From the NCBI GenBank assembly GCA_965261585.1, contig CBDHDN010000056.1, forward strand, positions 7,326 through 71,325: a DNA stretch of 64,000 nucleotides. The letters are read 5' to 3'. Within the stretch, counting starts at the first letter, position 1; each line of letters opens with the position of its first letter. The notes beneath the pieces are model-generated. The model did not search any database. It was not told the origin of the DNA and saw only the letters and a list, made by a program, of their open reading frames with translations. This document shows, piece after piece, positions 55,881 to 64,000 of this stretch. This stretch comes from CBDHDN01 sp965261585 (GTDB lineage: Bacteria; Pseudomonadota; Alphaproteobacteria; UBA6615). Position numbers and translations under genes: made by a program.

Positions 55881-56438
55881 ATGATTTCGCGAGCCCTGTG
55901 CGCCTTCGTGGCGGTCGTCGTTATCGCCGGACCGGTCTGGGCCGACCCTATGGATGCGTTCTACGGTTCCTTTGTCGGAACGGGCGTCGCGTCCTACGCC
56001 AGCGATGGCCGTACCGATCAGCGTGATCTCGACGTCACGGTCGAGCCGGCCAAGAACGGCGGCTTCCGGCTCAAATGGATCACGGTCACGCGCGACGATG
56101 AAGGGGGCCGTACCGGCGCTGGCGTGAAACGCCGCTCGGTCGAAGAGACCTTCCTGCCTTTCGACGACCGCGAGGGCGTCTATGTTCTGGCACCGGAGGG
56201 CGGCCTGTTCAAGAAGGCCGAGCTGCCCAACCCGCTGCGCGGCGACCCGATGCGTTGGGCGACGGTCAGCGGCGACACGCTGACGGTCTATTCGATGGCG
56301 ATCGCCGACGACGGCACCTCCGAGATGCAGATCTACCATCGCCGCCTCACCGACAAGGGCCTCAAGGTCGACTTCATGCGCCTCGATGACGAGGATGTCG
56401 AACTCCGCGTCTTCGGCGAGCTCGTCCGCACCGAATAG
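55881..56438 (+). CDS. Exported protein of unknown function, paralogue 2
   Basis: 185 residues. A signal peptide ISRALCAFVAVVVIAGPVWA precedes DPMDAFYGSFVGTGVASYAS. Further matches to paralogue 1 are RDLDVTVEPAKNGGFRLKWITV, RGDPMRWATVSGDTLTVYSM and LKVDFMRLDDEDVELRVFGELV. The two lie 73 bp apart in tandem and probably arose by duplication, now strongly diverged. No cysteine, lipobox or catalytic motif is evident. The periplasm is the expected location. Confidence 0.65.
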   Translation: MISRALCAFVAVVVIAGPVWADPMDAFYGSFVGTGVASYASDGRTDQRDLDVTVEPAKNGGFRLKWITVTRDDEGGRTGAGVKRRSVEETFLPFDDREGVYVLAPEGGLFKKAELPNPLRGDPMRWATVSGDTLTVYSMAIADDGTSEMQIYHRRLTDKGLKVDFMRLDDEDVELRVFGELVRTE

Positions 56439-56650
56439 GCTGGCCACACGGCCCAAGCCCGCAGCCGGCGGGCCTCGCACCCCTGGCCGGCGGCGGCTTG
56501 CATCATGCCGCCGCCAGCAGCTTGGGCAATCGGATCCGGTTGCAGGCAGCGCCCCTTTTGCCGTGGCACGCCAGAGACAGCGCGTAGCTCAAGCCGATAC
56601 AAGCGGTGAATGATTCGCCGATCGCCCGCGGAGTATTATAGTCAACCGTC

Positions 56651-57496
56651 ATGGGTGACGTGATCCCAGCGGCCGACCTCGCGGCCTATCGGCGCGACGG
56701 GGCTGTGTGCCTGCGCGGCCTGTTCGATGCGCCTTGGATCGAAGCGCTGACGGCCGGCGTCGCGGCCAACCGGGCCGAGCCGGGGCCGATGGCAAACTAC
56801 TATACCGATCCCGGGCGCCCCGGCGGCTACTTCGGCGACTACTGCAACTGGCAGCGCATTCCTGAGTTTCGCGACTTCGTCTACGGCTCGCCGGCGGCGG
56901 CGGCGGCCGCGGCGCTGATGGACAGCACGACCGTGCAGTTCTTTCACGAGCACGTGCTGGTCAAGGACGCCGGCACCGAGGAAGCGACGCCGTGGCACCA
57001 CGACCAGCCCTACTATGTCGTCGACGGCAGCCAGGTCGTCTCCCTGTGGGTGCCGCTGGACCCGATCGACAGGACCGTCTGCCCGCGTTTCGTCGCCGGC
57101 TCGCACCACTGGGGCAGACTGTTCACCCCGCGCCGCTTCAAGGACGGCGTCGACTACGACTATGCCGGCGACGGCTTCGAGCGGCTGCCGGACATCGACG
57201 CCGGCGGGCACACGCTGCTCGACTGGGCGCTGGCGCCGGGCGACGCCATCGCCTTTCACTTCCTCACCGTTCATGACGCGCCGGCGAACCGGCTGCCGGC
57301 TAGCCAGGGGGGCCGGCCGCGCCGAGCCATTTCGTTCCGCTGGCTCGGCGACGACGCGCGCTATGCGGAGCGGCCGGGCGTGCCGTCGCCGCCCTATCCG
57401 GAGATGGGCATCGACCTGGAGCCCGGCGCGCGCCTGCGCACGGACTGGTTCCCGGTCGTCTGGCCGCCGGCCGCCGCATCCCAGGGATCGTCATGA
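56651..57496 (+). CDS. Phytanoyl-CoA dioxygenase (PhyH) family protein
   Basis: 281 residues. The metal HxD is His116-x-Asp118 in PWHHDQPYYV, preceded by FFHEHVLVKDAGTEEATP; the distal His lies in FHFLTVHDAPANRL and the 2-oxoglutarate Arg in RRAISFRW. It belongs to a different branch from the gene at 9273. Substrate unknown. Its TGA overlaps the maiA ATG (57493-57496), suggesting it acts in the same pathway, perhaps on an aromatic or amino-acid-derived compound. Confidence 0.82.
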   Translation: MGDVIPAADLAAYRRDGAVCLRGLFDAPWIEALTAGVAANRAEPGPMANYYTDPGRPGGYFGDYCNWQRIPEFRDFVYGSPAAAAAAALMDSTTVQFFHEHVLVKDAGTEEATPWHHDQPYYVVDGSQVVSLWVPLDPIDRTVCPRFVAGSHHWGRLFTPRRFKDGVDYDYAGDGFERLPDIDAGGHTLLDWALAPGDAIAFHFLTVHDAPANRLPASQGGRPRRAISFRWLGDDARYAERPGVPSPPYPEMGIDLEPGARLRTDWFPVVWPPAAASQGSS

Positions 57497-58170
57497 AGCT
57501 GTACGACTATTTCCGCTCCTCGGCGGCCTTCCGCGTACGCATCGCGCTCAACCTGAAGGGGCTGGAGGCGACGCGGGTGTTCGTCCATCTGCGCCGCAAG
57601 GACCACCGCGGCGCCGACTATCTGCGCGTCAATCCCCAGGGCCTGGTGCCGACGCTCGTCGACGACGACGGCACCATCGTGACCCAGTCGCTGGCAATCA
57701 TCGAATACCTGGACGAGACCCGGCCCGAGGTGCCGCTGCTGCCGGACGACGCCGCCGGCCGGGCGCGGGTGCTGGCGATCGCCCAGGCCATCGCCTGCGA
57801 GATCCATCCGCTGAACAATTTACGGGTGCTGCGCCACGTCGATCAGACGTTTGGCACCGACGAGGCGACACGCACGCGCGTCTGGTACCACCACTGGATC
57901 GCCGAGGGCATGGCCGGTGTCGAGGGCATGCTGGCCGGCCATCCGGCGACCGGCGAGCCGGCGACCGGCAAGCCGGCGGCCGGACGGTTCTGCCATGGCG
58001 AGGCGCCGACGCTGGCCGACTGCGCGCTCGTGCCGCAGGTCTTCAACGCGACCCGCTTCGGCTCGGATATGGCGGCCTACCCCACGGTCATGGGGATCTA
58101 CGAGGCCTGCATGGCGCTCGACGCCTTCGCCGCCGCCGCGCCGTCCAGGCAGCCCGACGCCGAGGCCTGA
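57493..58170 (+). CDS. maiA: Maleylacetoacetate isomerase (zeta-class GST)
   Basis: 225 residues. The N-terminal LYDYFRSSAAFRVRIALNLKGL carries the Ser-Ser active-site motif of zeta-class GSTs; VNPQGLVPTLVDDDG, ITQSLAIIEYLDE-type glutathione-binding residues and CHGEAPTLADCALVPQVFNATRF follow. MaiA isomerises maleylacetoacetate to fumarylacetoacetate in tyrosine degradation; homogentisate dioxygenase and fumarylacetoacetase genes are not in the window. It contains a short Ala-Thr-Gly repeat (GHPATGEPATGKPAAGR) not typical of the family. Confidence 0.85.
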   Translation: MKLYDYFRSSAAFRVRIALNLKGLEATRVFVHLRRKDHRGADYLRVNPQGLVPTLVDDDGTIVTQSLAIIEYLDETRPEVPLLPDDAAGRARVLAIAQAIACEIHPLNNLRVLRHVDQTFGTDEATRTRVWYHHWIAEGMAGVEGMLAGHPATGEPATGKPAAGRFCHGEAPTLADCALVPQVFNATRFGSDMAAYPTVMGIYEACMALDAFAAAAPSRQPDAEA

Positions 58171-58189
58171 GGCCCCGTGGCCAGGGGCC
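58171..58189. terminator. Hairpin between convergent maiA and the DsbA-like gene
   Basis: GGCCCCGTGGCCAGGGGCC forms a 6-bp GC stem directly after the maiA stop. Its position between convergent genes suggests a shared transcription end; there is no T-run. Confidence 0.35.
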
Positions 58190-58216
58190 GGCGGCCGCCG
58201 CTGAGCGGGAAGAGCG

Positions 58217-59023
58217 CTAGCTGCGGCGCTGGGCGCGGACGAGGCGGCGCATGGTGCGCAGGTCGAGCGCGCCGGGAATGATCTCGTCACCGATGATGAA
58301 GCCCGGCGTGTCGCGGATGCCGAGCGCCTGGGCCAGGCGGTAGTTCGCCTGGATCGTCGCCTCGACCTCGGGCGCTTCCATGTCCTGGCGCAGCTGGTCG
58401 ACGTAGAGGCCGACCCGCTCGGCATGGCGCATGACGACGCGCTCGTTGAGGCGGCCGCGGTTGCCCATCAGGGCCAGGTGGAACGCCTCGTAGAGGCCCT
58501 GGTTCTTCGACGCCAGCGCGGCCCGAGCGGCGAACACCGAATCCTCGCCGAACACCGGGAACTCCTTGAAGACGACGCGCACGTCGTCGTCGTTTTTCGT
58601 CAACTCGGCGACGCTCGTCGAGATGCGTTTGCAGAACGGGCAGTGGTAGTCGAAGAACTCGACGACCGTGACCGACGCCGCCGGATTGCCGGCAGTGGGA
58701 TCGTTCTCGGCGTTGTATAGGGCATCGGCGTTGGCGGCCACGGCGTTGCCGCCGCCCTGTTGCCGGCGCGACTGGAGCTGGCTCTGCTCCTGCTGGCGCT
58801 GCATGTTCTGCAATATCTCGATCATCACGTCCGGGTTCGCCAGCAGGTAGTCGCGGACGATCGTGCCGATCTCGTCACGCGCGGCGGCGCTGAAGTTGCT
58901 GGGCCCCAGGTTCGACAGCGCGCCGGGCGGTAGCGGCGTCGTCTCCTGAGCCGCCAATTGTCCGCCGCCTGTCGTCAGCAGGGCCAGGGAACCGGCAATC
59001 GCAAGTGCGCGTCGAACTGACAT
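58217..59023 (-). CDS. DsbA-family periplasmic thiol-disulfide oxidoreductase
   Basis: 268 residues. A signal peptide (RALAIAGSLALLTTGGGQLAA) and a helical, Gln-rich N-terminal segment (EILQNMQRQQEQSQLQSRRQQ) precede the thioredoxin-like domain with the active site FFDYHCPFCKR (CPFC), VVFKEFPVFGEDSVFAARAAL and the cis-Pro loop DTPGFIIGDEIIPG. This is the Com1/ScsC-like arrangement (DsbA fold with an N-terminal trimerisation-like region). It would form or shuffle disulfides in exported proteins. Confidence 0.87.
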   Translation of the reverse strand: MSVRRALAIAGSLALLTTGGGQLAAQETTPLPPGALSNLGPSNFSAAARDEIGTIVRDYLLANPDVMIEILQNMQRQQEQSQLQSRRQQGGGNAVAANADALYNAENDPTAGNPAASVTVVEFFDYHCPFCKRISTSVAELTKNDDDVRVVFKEFPVFGEDSVFAARAALASKNQGLYEAFHLALMGNRGRLNERVVMRHAERVGLYVDQLRQDMEAPEVEATIQANYRLAQALGIRDTPGFIIGDEIIPGALDLRTMRRLVRAQRRS

Positions 59024-59703
59024 TTCCAGCTTCTCTCCAGGTTGGACCAGGGTCGTGGGCGCCGATAATGGGCCAGCAGGCCCGGCCCACGCAACCCGAG
59101 CCCAGGGTACTCACACAAAGGTGACAAGTAGTTAGCGCCGGCAAGCGGGGCCGTATTTCACCCGCACCCCGATCCTCCCCCCCTAAGGTCCTAAGGTGGG
59201 AGGCAGCAACACCTTGCCACCACGGGCTTGGCCCGAAGGCCGATCTGACAAGCCGAAAAGGCGGCGCCGCCGCCGGTGGGTGCTATGTCTTCGCCAAAAG
59301 ATTTGGGGCGTTATCGTCCCCGGCGTGAGAATTCGCTCTCTGTGCGTTCTGGTCGAATGCCACCACGGTCGCGGCGAGCCGGGGGAGCCGCCGCGAGACT
59401 TCGCCAGTTCTCCTTCGTGACCCGAGGATAACGCCGCGGTGTTCAGGCGGGCGTGGCTGGACGAGGTGTGATCCAGGATTGGGCATTCGGCGGAAGTCAG
59501 GGGACTAAAATGTCCGCTTAGTGGGCAAGAGCGGCCGTGGTGCAGGCCCGCCCGAACCGTCGCGTGTAGCCAAAGGACTAAACCGCTCGCGCGGTAGGGA
59601 GCTGCGGTAGGCGGCGGCGCGGGCACCGTCACGGTAACGGTATTGGAGCGTCCTGTCTGAGGATCAGGGGTGTTGAACCTCACCTCAAGACAGGAGCGCT
59701 CCC
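59024..59703. other. Gene-free upstream region of the recombinase/IS91 block
   Basis: 680 bp with no supportable gene. From about 59180 on it is probably part of the recombinase-IS91 element: it contains short repeats (CCTAAGG twice at ~59183-59196) and runs directly into the recombinase ATG at 59704, which is preceded by AGGAG. The 59024-59180 part is the upstream region of the DsbA-like gene. Confidence 0.4.
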
Positions 59704-60588
59704 ATGACCGATAGAGCTATCAGCCCGTTGCGCCGGCGCATGATCGAGGACATGACGGTCCGCGGCTTCACGCTGGCCACCCAGCGAGGATACATCCGCG
59801 CGGTGACGGTTTTCACGGCCTTTCTCGGCCGCTCGCCGGACCAAGCGGGGGCTGAGGATGTGCGGCGCTATCAGCTGCACATGCGGTCCGGCGGGGCCTC
59901 GGCGACCAGCATGAACGCGGCCGTGTCGGCGTTGCGCTTTTTCTTCACGGTGACACTTGCGCGGCGCGAGGCGGCGGCGTGGATGACGACCGTTCGCGAG
60001 CCGCACAAGCTGCCGGTGATCTTGAGCCCGCAGGAAGTTACGCGTCTGTTGGATGCGGCCCCGGGCCTCAAGTACCGGGCGGCGCTCAGCGCCGCCTATG
60101 GGGCTGGCCTGCGGGCCTCGGAGGTGGTCTCACTCAAGCTCTCGGACATCGACAGCAACCGCATGGTCATCCGCGTCGAGCAGGGCAAGGGCCGCAAGGA
60201 CCGCTACGCCATGCTATCGGCGCCGCTGCTCGAGCTTCTGCGCGCCTGGTGGCTGGCCGCACGGGACCGGAGCGTGATGCTGCCCGGGGGCTGGCTGTTC
60301 CCCGGTCAGAACCCGGTCAACCCGCTGACGACACGCCAGCTCCGCCGCGCCTTCCACGGCGCCAGGGAGGCGGCCGGGATCGACAAGCGGGTCTCGTTGC
60401 ACACGCTGCGGCATTGCTTTGCCACCCACCTTCTGGAGCAAAAGGTCGATATACGCGTGATCCAGGTGCTGCTGGGCCACAAGAAGTTGGATACAACCGC
60501 CCGCTATAGCCAGGTTGCCAGCAGCATACTGCGGGCGGTCAAGAGCCCACTGGAGCATCTGCGTCCGGGACTGCCGCCGCCGGCCTGA
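59704..60588 (+). CDS. Tyrosine recombinase associated with IS91
   Basis: 294 residues. An N-terminal SAM-like core-binding domain (MTVRGFTLATQRGYIRAVTVFTAFL) is followed by the catalytic domain with Arg in YGAGLRASEVVSLKLSDID, Lys in GKGRKDRYAML, HTLRHCFATHLLE (HxxR) and the Tyr nucleophile in LDTTARYSQVAS. All catalytic residues are present, so it may be active. Such a recombinase is often found directly upstream of an IS91-type transposase, as here (12 bp), and is probably part of the same element. Confidence 0.88.
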   Translation: MTDRAISPLRRRMIEDMTVRGFTLATQRGYIRAVTVFTAFLGRSPDQAGAEDVRRYQLHMRSGGASATSMNAAVSALRFFFTVTLARREAAAWMTTVREPHKLPVILSPQEVTRLLDAAPGLKYRAALSAAYGAGLRASEVVSLKLSDIDSNRMVIRVEQGKGRKDRYAMLSAPLLELLRAWWLAARDRSVMLPGGWLFPGQNPVNPLTTRQLRRAFHGAREAAGIDKRVSLHTLRHCFATHLLEQKVDIRVIQVLLGHKKLDTTARYSQVASSILRAVKSPLEHLRPGLPPPA

Positions 60589-60600
60589 TCCGGCGGCGGC

Positions 60601-61818
60601 ATGCCTCGGGAGAGTTTGGAGGTCGCGGATATTTTCCGCGCCCACGGCGCTGCTTGGCGGCGCGCCAACGCCGGTCACGTGAGCCTCGGCCAGCTCAAGG
60701 TCATGTCGGCCATCGAGCACTGCCGCACGGCGGCGCTCGGCGGTCACGTCGCGCGCTGCGCCGACTGCGCTCACACCCAGATCGCCTACAACTCCTGCCG
60801 CAACCGGCATTGCCCCAAGTGTCAGGGCGCGGCGGCCAAGGCCTGGCTCGCCGCGCGCCAGGCCGAGCTCTTGCCGGTGGCCTATTACTCACGTCGTCTT
60901 CACCCTGCCGGCGCCGATCAGCGATATCGCCTATCACAACAAGGCCGTGCTCTACGCCATCCTGTTCAGCGCCGCCGCCGAGACCCTGATCACCATCGCC
61001 GCCGACCCCAAGCACCTTGGCGCCCGCATCGGCCTCACCGCCGTGCTCCATACATGGGGTTCGGCGCTGACCCATCACCCGCATGCCCACTGCATCGTGC
61101 CGGGCGGCGGCATCTCGCTCGACGGCCAGCGTTGGCTATCCTGCCGGCCCGGCTTCTTCCTGCCGGTGCGCGTGCTCTCGCGGCTGTTCCGCCGCCTCGT
61201 CCTCGACAAGCTCGTGGCCGCCCATGCGACCGGCCGCCTGCGCTTCTTCGGCGATCACCGCCAGCTCGTCGAGGCGCCGGTCTTCGCGCGCTTTTGCGCC
61301 CCTTACGCAAGCTTGAATGGGTGGTCTACGCCAAGCGGCCCTTCGCCGGGCCTGAAGCGGTGCTCGCCTATCTCAGCCGCTACACCCACCGCGTCGCCAT
61401 CGCCAACAGCCGCCTGATCCGCTTCGACGACCACGGCGTCACCTTCACCTGGAAGGATTACCGTGCAAAAGGCCGCGACCGCTACAAGGTCATGACCCTC
61501 GCAACGCCGGAGTTCATCCGCCGCTTCCTCCTCCACGTGCTGCCCCACGGCTTTCACCGCATCCGCCACTAAGGCCTCTTCGCCAACGGCGCTCGCGTCG
61601 AGAACCTCGCGCGCGCACGCCAGCTGCTCGCCGTCGAGACGCACCAAGACCAGCCCGACCCGAGCGCCGATGACCATGACCATGACCAGGAGCAAACGCT
61701 CACGCAGCCCTGCTCCAGCTGCGGCGGACGCATGATCATCATCGAGACCTTCGAGCCCGGCCACGCATGGCGAGACCACGCACCGCGCGCGCCGCCAAGC
61801 CGGGGCCAGCGCACATGA
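60601..61818 (+). pseudogene. IS91-family transposase, two frameshifts and a nonsense codon
   Basis: The zinc-finger N-terminus (CRTAALGGHVARCADCAHTQIAYNSCRNRHCPKCQG) is in the first frame. At ~60887 (after LPVAYY) homology shifts to FTLPAPISDIAYHNKAVLYAILF and HHPHAHCIVPGGGISLDG, the HUH-type region. At ~61305 it shifts back (LRKLEWVVYAKRPFAGPEAVLAYLSRYTHRVAI). A TAA at 61570-61572 interrupts RIRHYGLFAN-like sequence (Tyr expected). The frame then runs on to 61818 with a CSSCGGRM zinc ribbon. The Y1/HUH transposase is therefore dead, though the recombinase upstream is intact. Confidence 0.82.
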
Positions 61819-62389
61819 CAAAGACCAGATCAGATGGCCCGCATCGGCCACGCCTCAGCCGGCTCTCGACCGGCAACGCCGCACCGTTAACCAATGCTGC
61901 CCCGACGCCGCCCAGCCGGCGCAACGCGCCGCCGCCGGCCACGGCAAGGCTCCCGACAATCCACCCCACCAACAACGCCGACGGCCAGACCAGCGCGCTC
62001 AATCAAAGCCAACCTTCCTCGATACACCCGGCGCCAGCCTCAAATCCCCATAGACCGAACAGCCCGTACCACCGAGCCTAACTCCCCAGCGGTTTCCTCC
62101 CCTGAGGCTTGTCAGACGCCTGCCGTCGGAGCAGATGGCACCGCCTAAGTGCGGCAGGCATCTGACAACCCTTAACATGAACGGAAGTTCAGTCGCCTGT
62201 GCGCACCTATGCGCTCCCGCATGGCCAGCAAGAGCCGCACAGACATCCCTGTAGGCCTCCCCAATCCCCCATGTAATGCCGAGAGACGCTCAGCGCGTCT
62301 TCTTAGCCTGTCCCCATGAGCCCGCCGGCCGGGTAGCATGGGCGTGCCGCCGATAAGCGGGGAACGCGCAACAACGACGGTCGCTGCCG
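61819..62389. other. Gene-free region right of the IS91 block
   Basis: No convincing gene. It holds the hairpin at 62109-62168, which probably marks the end of the IS91-type element, and then the upstream region of the interrupted membrane-protein gene. Confidence 0.4.
62109..62168. repeat. 17-bp inverted repeat, possible IS91 terminus
   Basis: TTGTCAGACGCCTGCCG (62109-62125) is repeated in inverted form, CGGCAGGCATCTGACAA (62152-62168), with one mismatch. The spacer is 26 bp. IS91 elements use subterminal hairpins for rolling-circle transposition, so this is a candidate right end of the element starting near 59.2 kb. A plain transcription terminator is the alternative. Confidence 0.5.
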
Positions 62390-62445
62390 ATGCACGTGAG
62401 CTGCAATGGCTATCTCGCCGTCGCCGTGCTCGGCGCCGCTGCCGG
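62390..62445 (+). pseudogene. Membrane-protein gene, 5' part, interrupted by IS3 copy B
   Basis: The ATG at 62390 starts MHVSCNGYLAVAVLGAAAG, broken at 62446 by the element. Removing the element and one 14-bp repeat joins it in frame to 63874 (LLFRGVFDAAESRTALNF). An in-frame TAA lies 36 bp upstream of the ATG, so the start is bounded. The joined N-terminus has hydrophobic segments compatible with an inner-membrane protein. Family unknown. Confidence 0.5.
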
Positions 62446-62511
62446 TGAGTCGGACCCGATTTCCTTGGACACAGAATTGGCTTAATCGAAGTGTCCAAGG
62501 AGGACCGGAAC

Positions 62512-62922
62512 ATGACCGATAATTTTGAGAAGAAAGTTGCTGTTGATGGGCCTGTGGTAAATGCGGGCGAGCTTGGCTCGTCCACGTTTTCCCCAGGCCA
62601 GGCTTTGCCGGCAGGCCCGCTGGGACTTGGCCAGCGATGGACGGTGGCGCGCAAGCGTGAGGTCGTTCTGCGGCTTTTGCGTGACGAGCCGGTGCAACTT
62701 CTGTCGCGCCAGTTGGGCGTAGAGATCTTCCGGCTCGAGCAGTGGCGTGAGAAAGCGATCGGCGGGATCGACGCCTCGCTCAAGCAACGCAAGGGCGATC
62801 CGGTGCAGGCGGAACTGGATAGCGCCATGAAGCGGATCGGAGAGTTGACCATGCAGGTGGAACTGCTGGAGGCCAAGACGGAGACCTTCGGCCCTTTGGG
62901 GCGGCGGAGGTCGCGGCGATGA
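62512..62922 (+). CDS. IS3-family OrfA, copy B
   Basis: 136 residues, with the same deduced sequence as copy A. The start ATG at 62512 has AAGGAGG at 62497-62503. The HTH is in WTVARKREVVLRLLRDEPVQLLSRQLG. It overlaps orfB by ATGA (62919-62922). Confidence 0.9.
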   Translation: MTDNFEKKVAVDGPVVNAGELGSSTFSPGQALPAGPLGLGQRWTVARKREVVLRLLRDEPVQLLSRQLGVEIFRLEQWREKAIGGIDASLKQRKGDPVQAELDSAMKRIGELTMQVELLEAKTETFGPLGRRRSRR

Positions 62923-63824
62923 GTGCCGCCACCTCGCCCGGCACGGGTCTGGCCTACGGCCTGCGGCGGGTCTGCGCCGCCTGGGGCATGGCCCGCTCCT
63001 CGTTCTACGCCATGACCTCCGGCCAGCACGCCGAGCAGCCGCCGGCAAAGCGTCGGGGACCGAAGCCCGCGATCTCGGACCAGGCGCTGCTGGTGGCGAT
63101 CGAAGCCGACCTGGAGGCATCGCCCTGGGAGGGCGAGGGCTACCGCAAGGTCTGGGCTCGGCTTCGGGTCTGTCGCGACATCCGGGTTGCCCGCAAGCGG
63201 GTGCTCCGCCTGATGCGCGAGAACAATCTGCTCTCGCCCCATCGCTGCCGCCGCCGTGGCGGCAATCCCCATGACGGTGAGATCATCACTCATGCCCCGA
63301 ACCTCATGTGGGGCACCGATGGCGTTCGGGTGTTCACGGTGGACGACGGCTGGGGCTGGATCTTCACCGCCGTCGAGCATTGGAACGCCGAGTGTGTCGG
63401 CGGGCATGTCTGCAAGCGCGGCGACCGCTTCGCCGCCCTGCAGCCGATCTCCATGGGGCTTGCCGGGCTGTATGGCTCGACCGCGGCCGGCGCGGCTCGG
63501 GGGCTGGCCTTGCGGATGGATCACGGCTCCCAGTATCTGTCGGACCACTTCACCAACCAGATCAAGTTCTGGGGCATCCAGCCGTCCTACGCCTTCGTCG
63601 CCGAGCCCCAGACCAACGGCGTCGCCGAGCGGTTCAATCGCACGCTGAAGGAACAGATCATCCATGGTCGCATCTACCGCAACATCGCGGAGCTGCGGGA
63701 CGCCGTCCGCGACTTCGTCGAACTCTACAATGCCCAGTGGATCGTCGAAAAGAACGGCTACCTGAGCCCCGCTCAAGCTCGTCAGGCGTGGCACGCCGCG
63801 ATCTCAATCAGGCCCGCCGCGTGA
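62919..63824 (+). CDS. IS3-family transposase OrfB, copy B
   Basis: 301 residues ending naturally in PAQARQAWHAAISIRPAA. The rve core has Asp in MWGTDGVRVFTVDDG, Asp in LRMDHGSQYLSDHF and Glu in NGVAERFNRTLKEQ. Differences from copy A include Ser for Leu in LEASPWEG, Arg for Trp in WARLRVC, Gly for Trp in ECVGGHVCK, Gly for Ser in STAAGAARG and Asn for Ile in GRIYRNIAEL. All three acids are present, so this copy may be functional. Confidence 0.92.
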   Translation: MSAATSPGTGLAYGLRRVCAAWGMARSSFYAMTSGQHAEQPPAKRRGPKPAISDQALLVAIEADLEASPWEGEGYRKVWARLRVCRDIRVARKRVLRLMRENNLLSPHRCRRRGGNPHDGEIITHAPNLMWGTDGVRVFTVDDGWGWIFTAVEHWNAECVGGHVCKRGDRFAALQPISMGLAGLYGSTAAGAARGLALRMDHGSQYLSDHFTNQIKFWGIQPSYAFVAEPQTNGVAERFNRTLKEQIIHGRIYRNIAELRDAVRDFVELYNAQWIVEKNGYLSPAQARQAWHAAISIRPAA

Positions 63825-63873
63825 GACAAACTTGTGTCCAAGGAACCGGGTGCGCTACAGGCGCCGCTGCCGG

Positions 63874-64000
63874 TTTGTTGTTCCGCGGCGTGTTCGACGC
63901 GGCTGAGTCGCGGACCGCGCTCAACTTCCTGCTCAGCAGCGTCAACGGCGTCATCCTCGCGCTATCGATGATTGCGGCGCACGTCTGGGTCACGCGGCAT
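63874..64000 (+). pseudogene. Membrane-protein gene, 3' part (runs off the window)
   Basis: Continues the frame started at 62390: LLFRGVFDAAESRTALNF then LLSSVNGVILALSMIAAHVW and VTRH at the window end, with a membrane segment (GVILALSMIAAHVW). The frame is open to base 64000. It is the right-hand side of a gene split by IS3 copy B. The arrangement of short hydrophobic segments near the N-terminus would fit, for example, a membrane-anchored signalling protein, but nothing decisive is visible. Confidence 0.5.

Larger units (their letters stand above)
62446..63859 (+). mobile_element. IS3-family element, copy B (1414 bp)
   Basis: The same termini as copy A: TGAGTCGGACCCG at the left and GTGCGCTACA at the right. 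It is flanked by the perfect 14-bp direct repeat GGCGCCGCTGCCGG at 62432-62445 and 63860-63873, a different sequence from that flanking copy A, so the repeats are target-derived. The orientation is opposite to copy A. Confidence 0.92.

Noticed and set aside
61739..62002. Minus-strand open frame right of the IS91 transposase
   Set aside because: It overlaps the C-terminal zinc-ribbon end of the IS91 gene and has no motif of its own.

Overview
The window looks like a piece of chromosome from a high-GC alphaproteobacterium, probably of the Rhodospirillales/Rhizobiales sort. The best evidence is a circularly permuted two-piece tmRNA gene next to a gene for an alphaproteobacterial-type SspB. It is supported by hflK-hflC-DUF2065, thyX, an Rieske/cyt b/cyt c1 operon, an RHH_4-type protein and hemF. 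No rRNA, tRNA or CRISPR array was seen.

Layout. (1) 1-2.7 kb: the end of a transposase gene, then a minus-strand sugar-modification remnant: a frameshifted CMP-sialate-synthetase-like gene, hisF-like and hisH-like. (2) 2.8-10.8 kb: 5-oxoprolinase, a Gfo/Idh/MocA oxidoreductase, an IS1380 copy lacking its catalytic glutamate block, a phytanoyl-CoA dioxygenase-like gene and a GNAT gene. (3) 10.8-29 kb: mostly housekeeping and metabolic genes: FAD-linked oxidase, a REP-like palindrome cluster, an IS66-type element, an adenylate cyclase, gamma-glutamyltransferase, an AsmA protein, class II and class I fumarases, TfoX-like, and a two-domain reductive-dehalogenase-like gene broken by a frameshift and an in-frame amber codon. 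(4) 28.8-36 kb: sspB, ssrA (tmRNA), thyX, mrp, an IS1202-group element, and hflK-hflC-DUF2065.

(5) 35.9-49.5 kb is a dense mobile-element graveyard: an IS66 copy cut by an IS21 element, a conjugative relaxase/helicase gene (traA) that has lost its relaxase end and is split by a second IS1380 copy, IS110, IS3 and IS256 fragments, a higBA-like toxin-antitoxin pair, and an intact-looking IS3-family element. (6) 49.5-59 kb returns to core genes: a truncated VOC protein, MTA phosphorylase, the bc1 operon, trmL-hemF, two tandem paralogous exported proteins of unknown function, a second PhyH-like dioxygenase with maleylacetoacetate isomerase, and a DsbA-like protein. (7) 59.2-64 kb: a tyrosine recombinase plus decayed IS91 transposase, then a second copy of the same IS3-family element, sitting inside a membrane-protein gene that runs off the window.

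Boundaries could be set for most insertion sequences because terminal repeats and target duplications are visible. Both IS1380 copies duplicated CTAG. IS66 copy 1 has a perfect 8-bp duplication. The IS1202-group element has a 17-bp duplication with one mismatch. Both IS3-family copies are flanked by perfect 14-bp direct repeats, which is unexpectedly long for that family. Removing the IS1380 from traA, or the IS3-family element from the last gene, restores an open frame in each case. Several genes carry single-base frameshifts; with one raw sequence, true decay cannot be told from base-call error.
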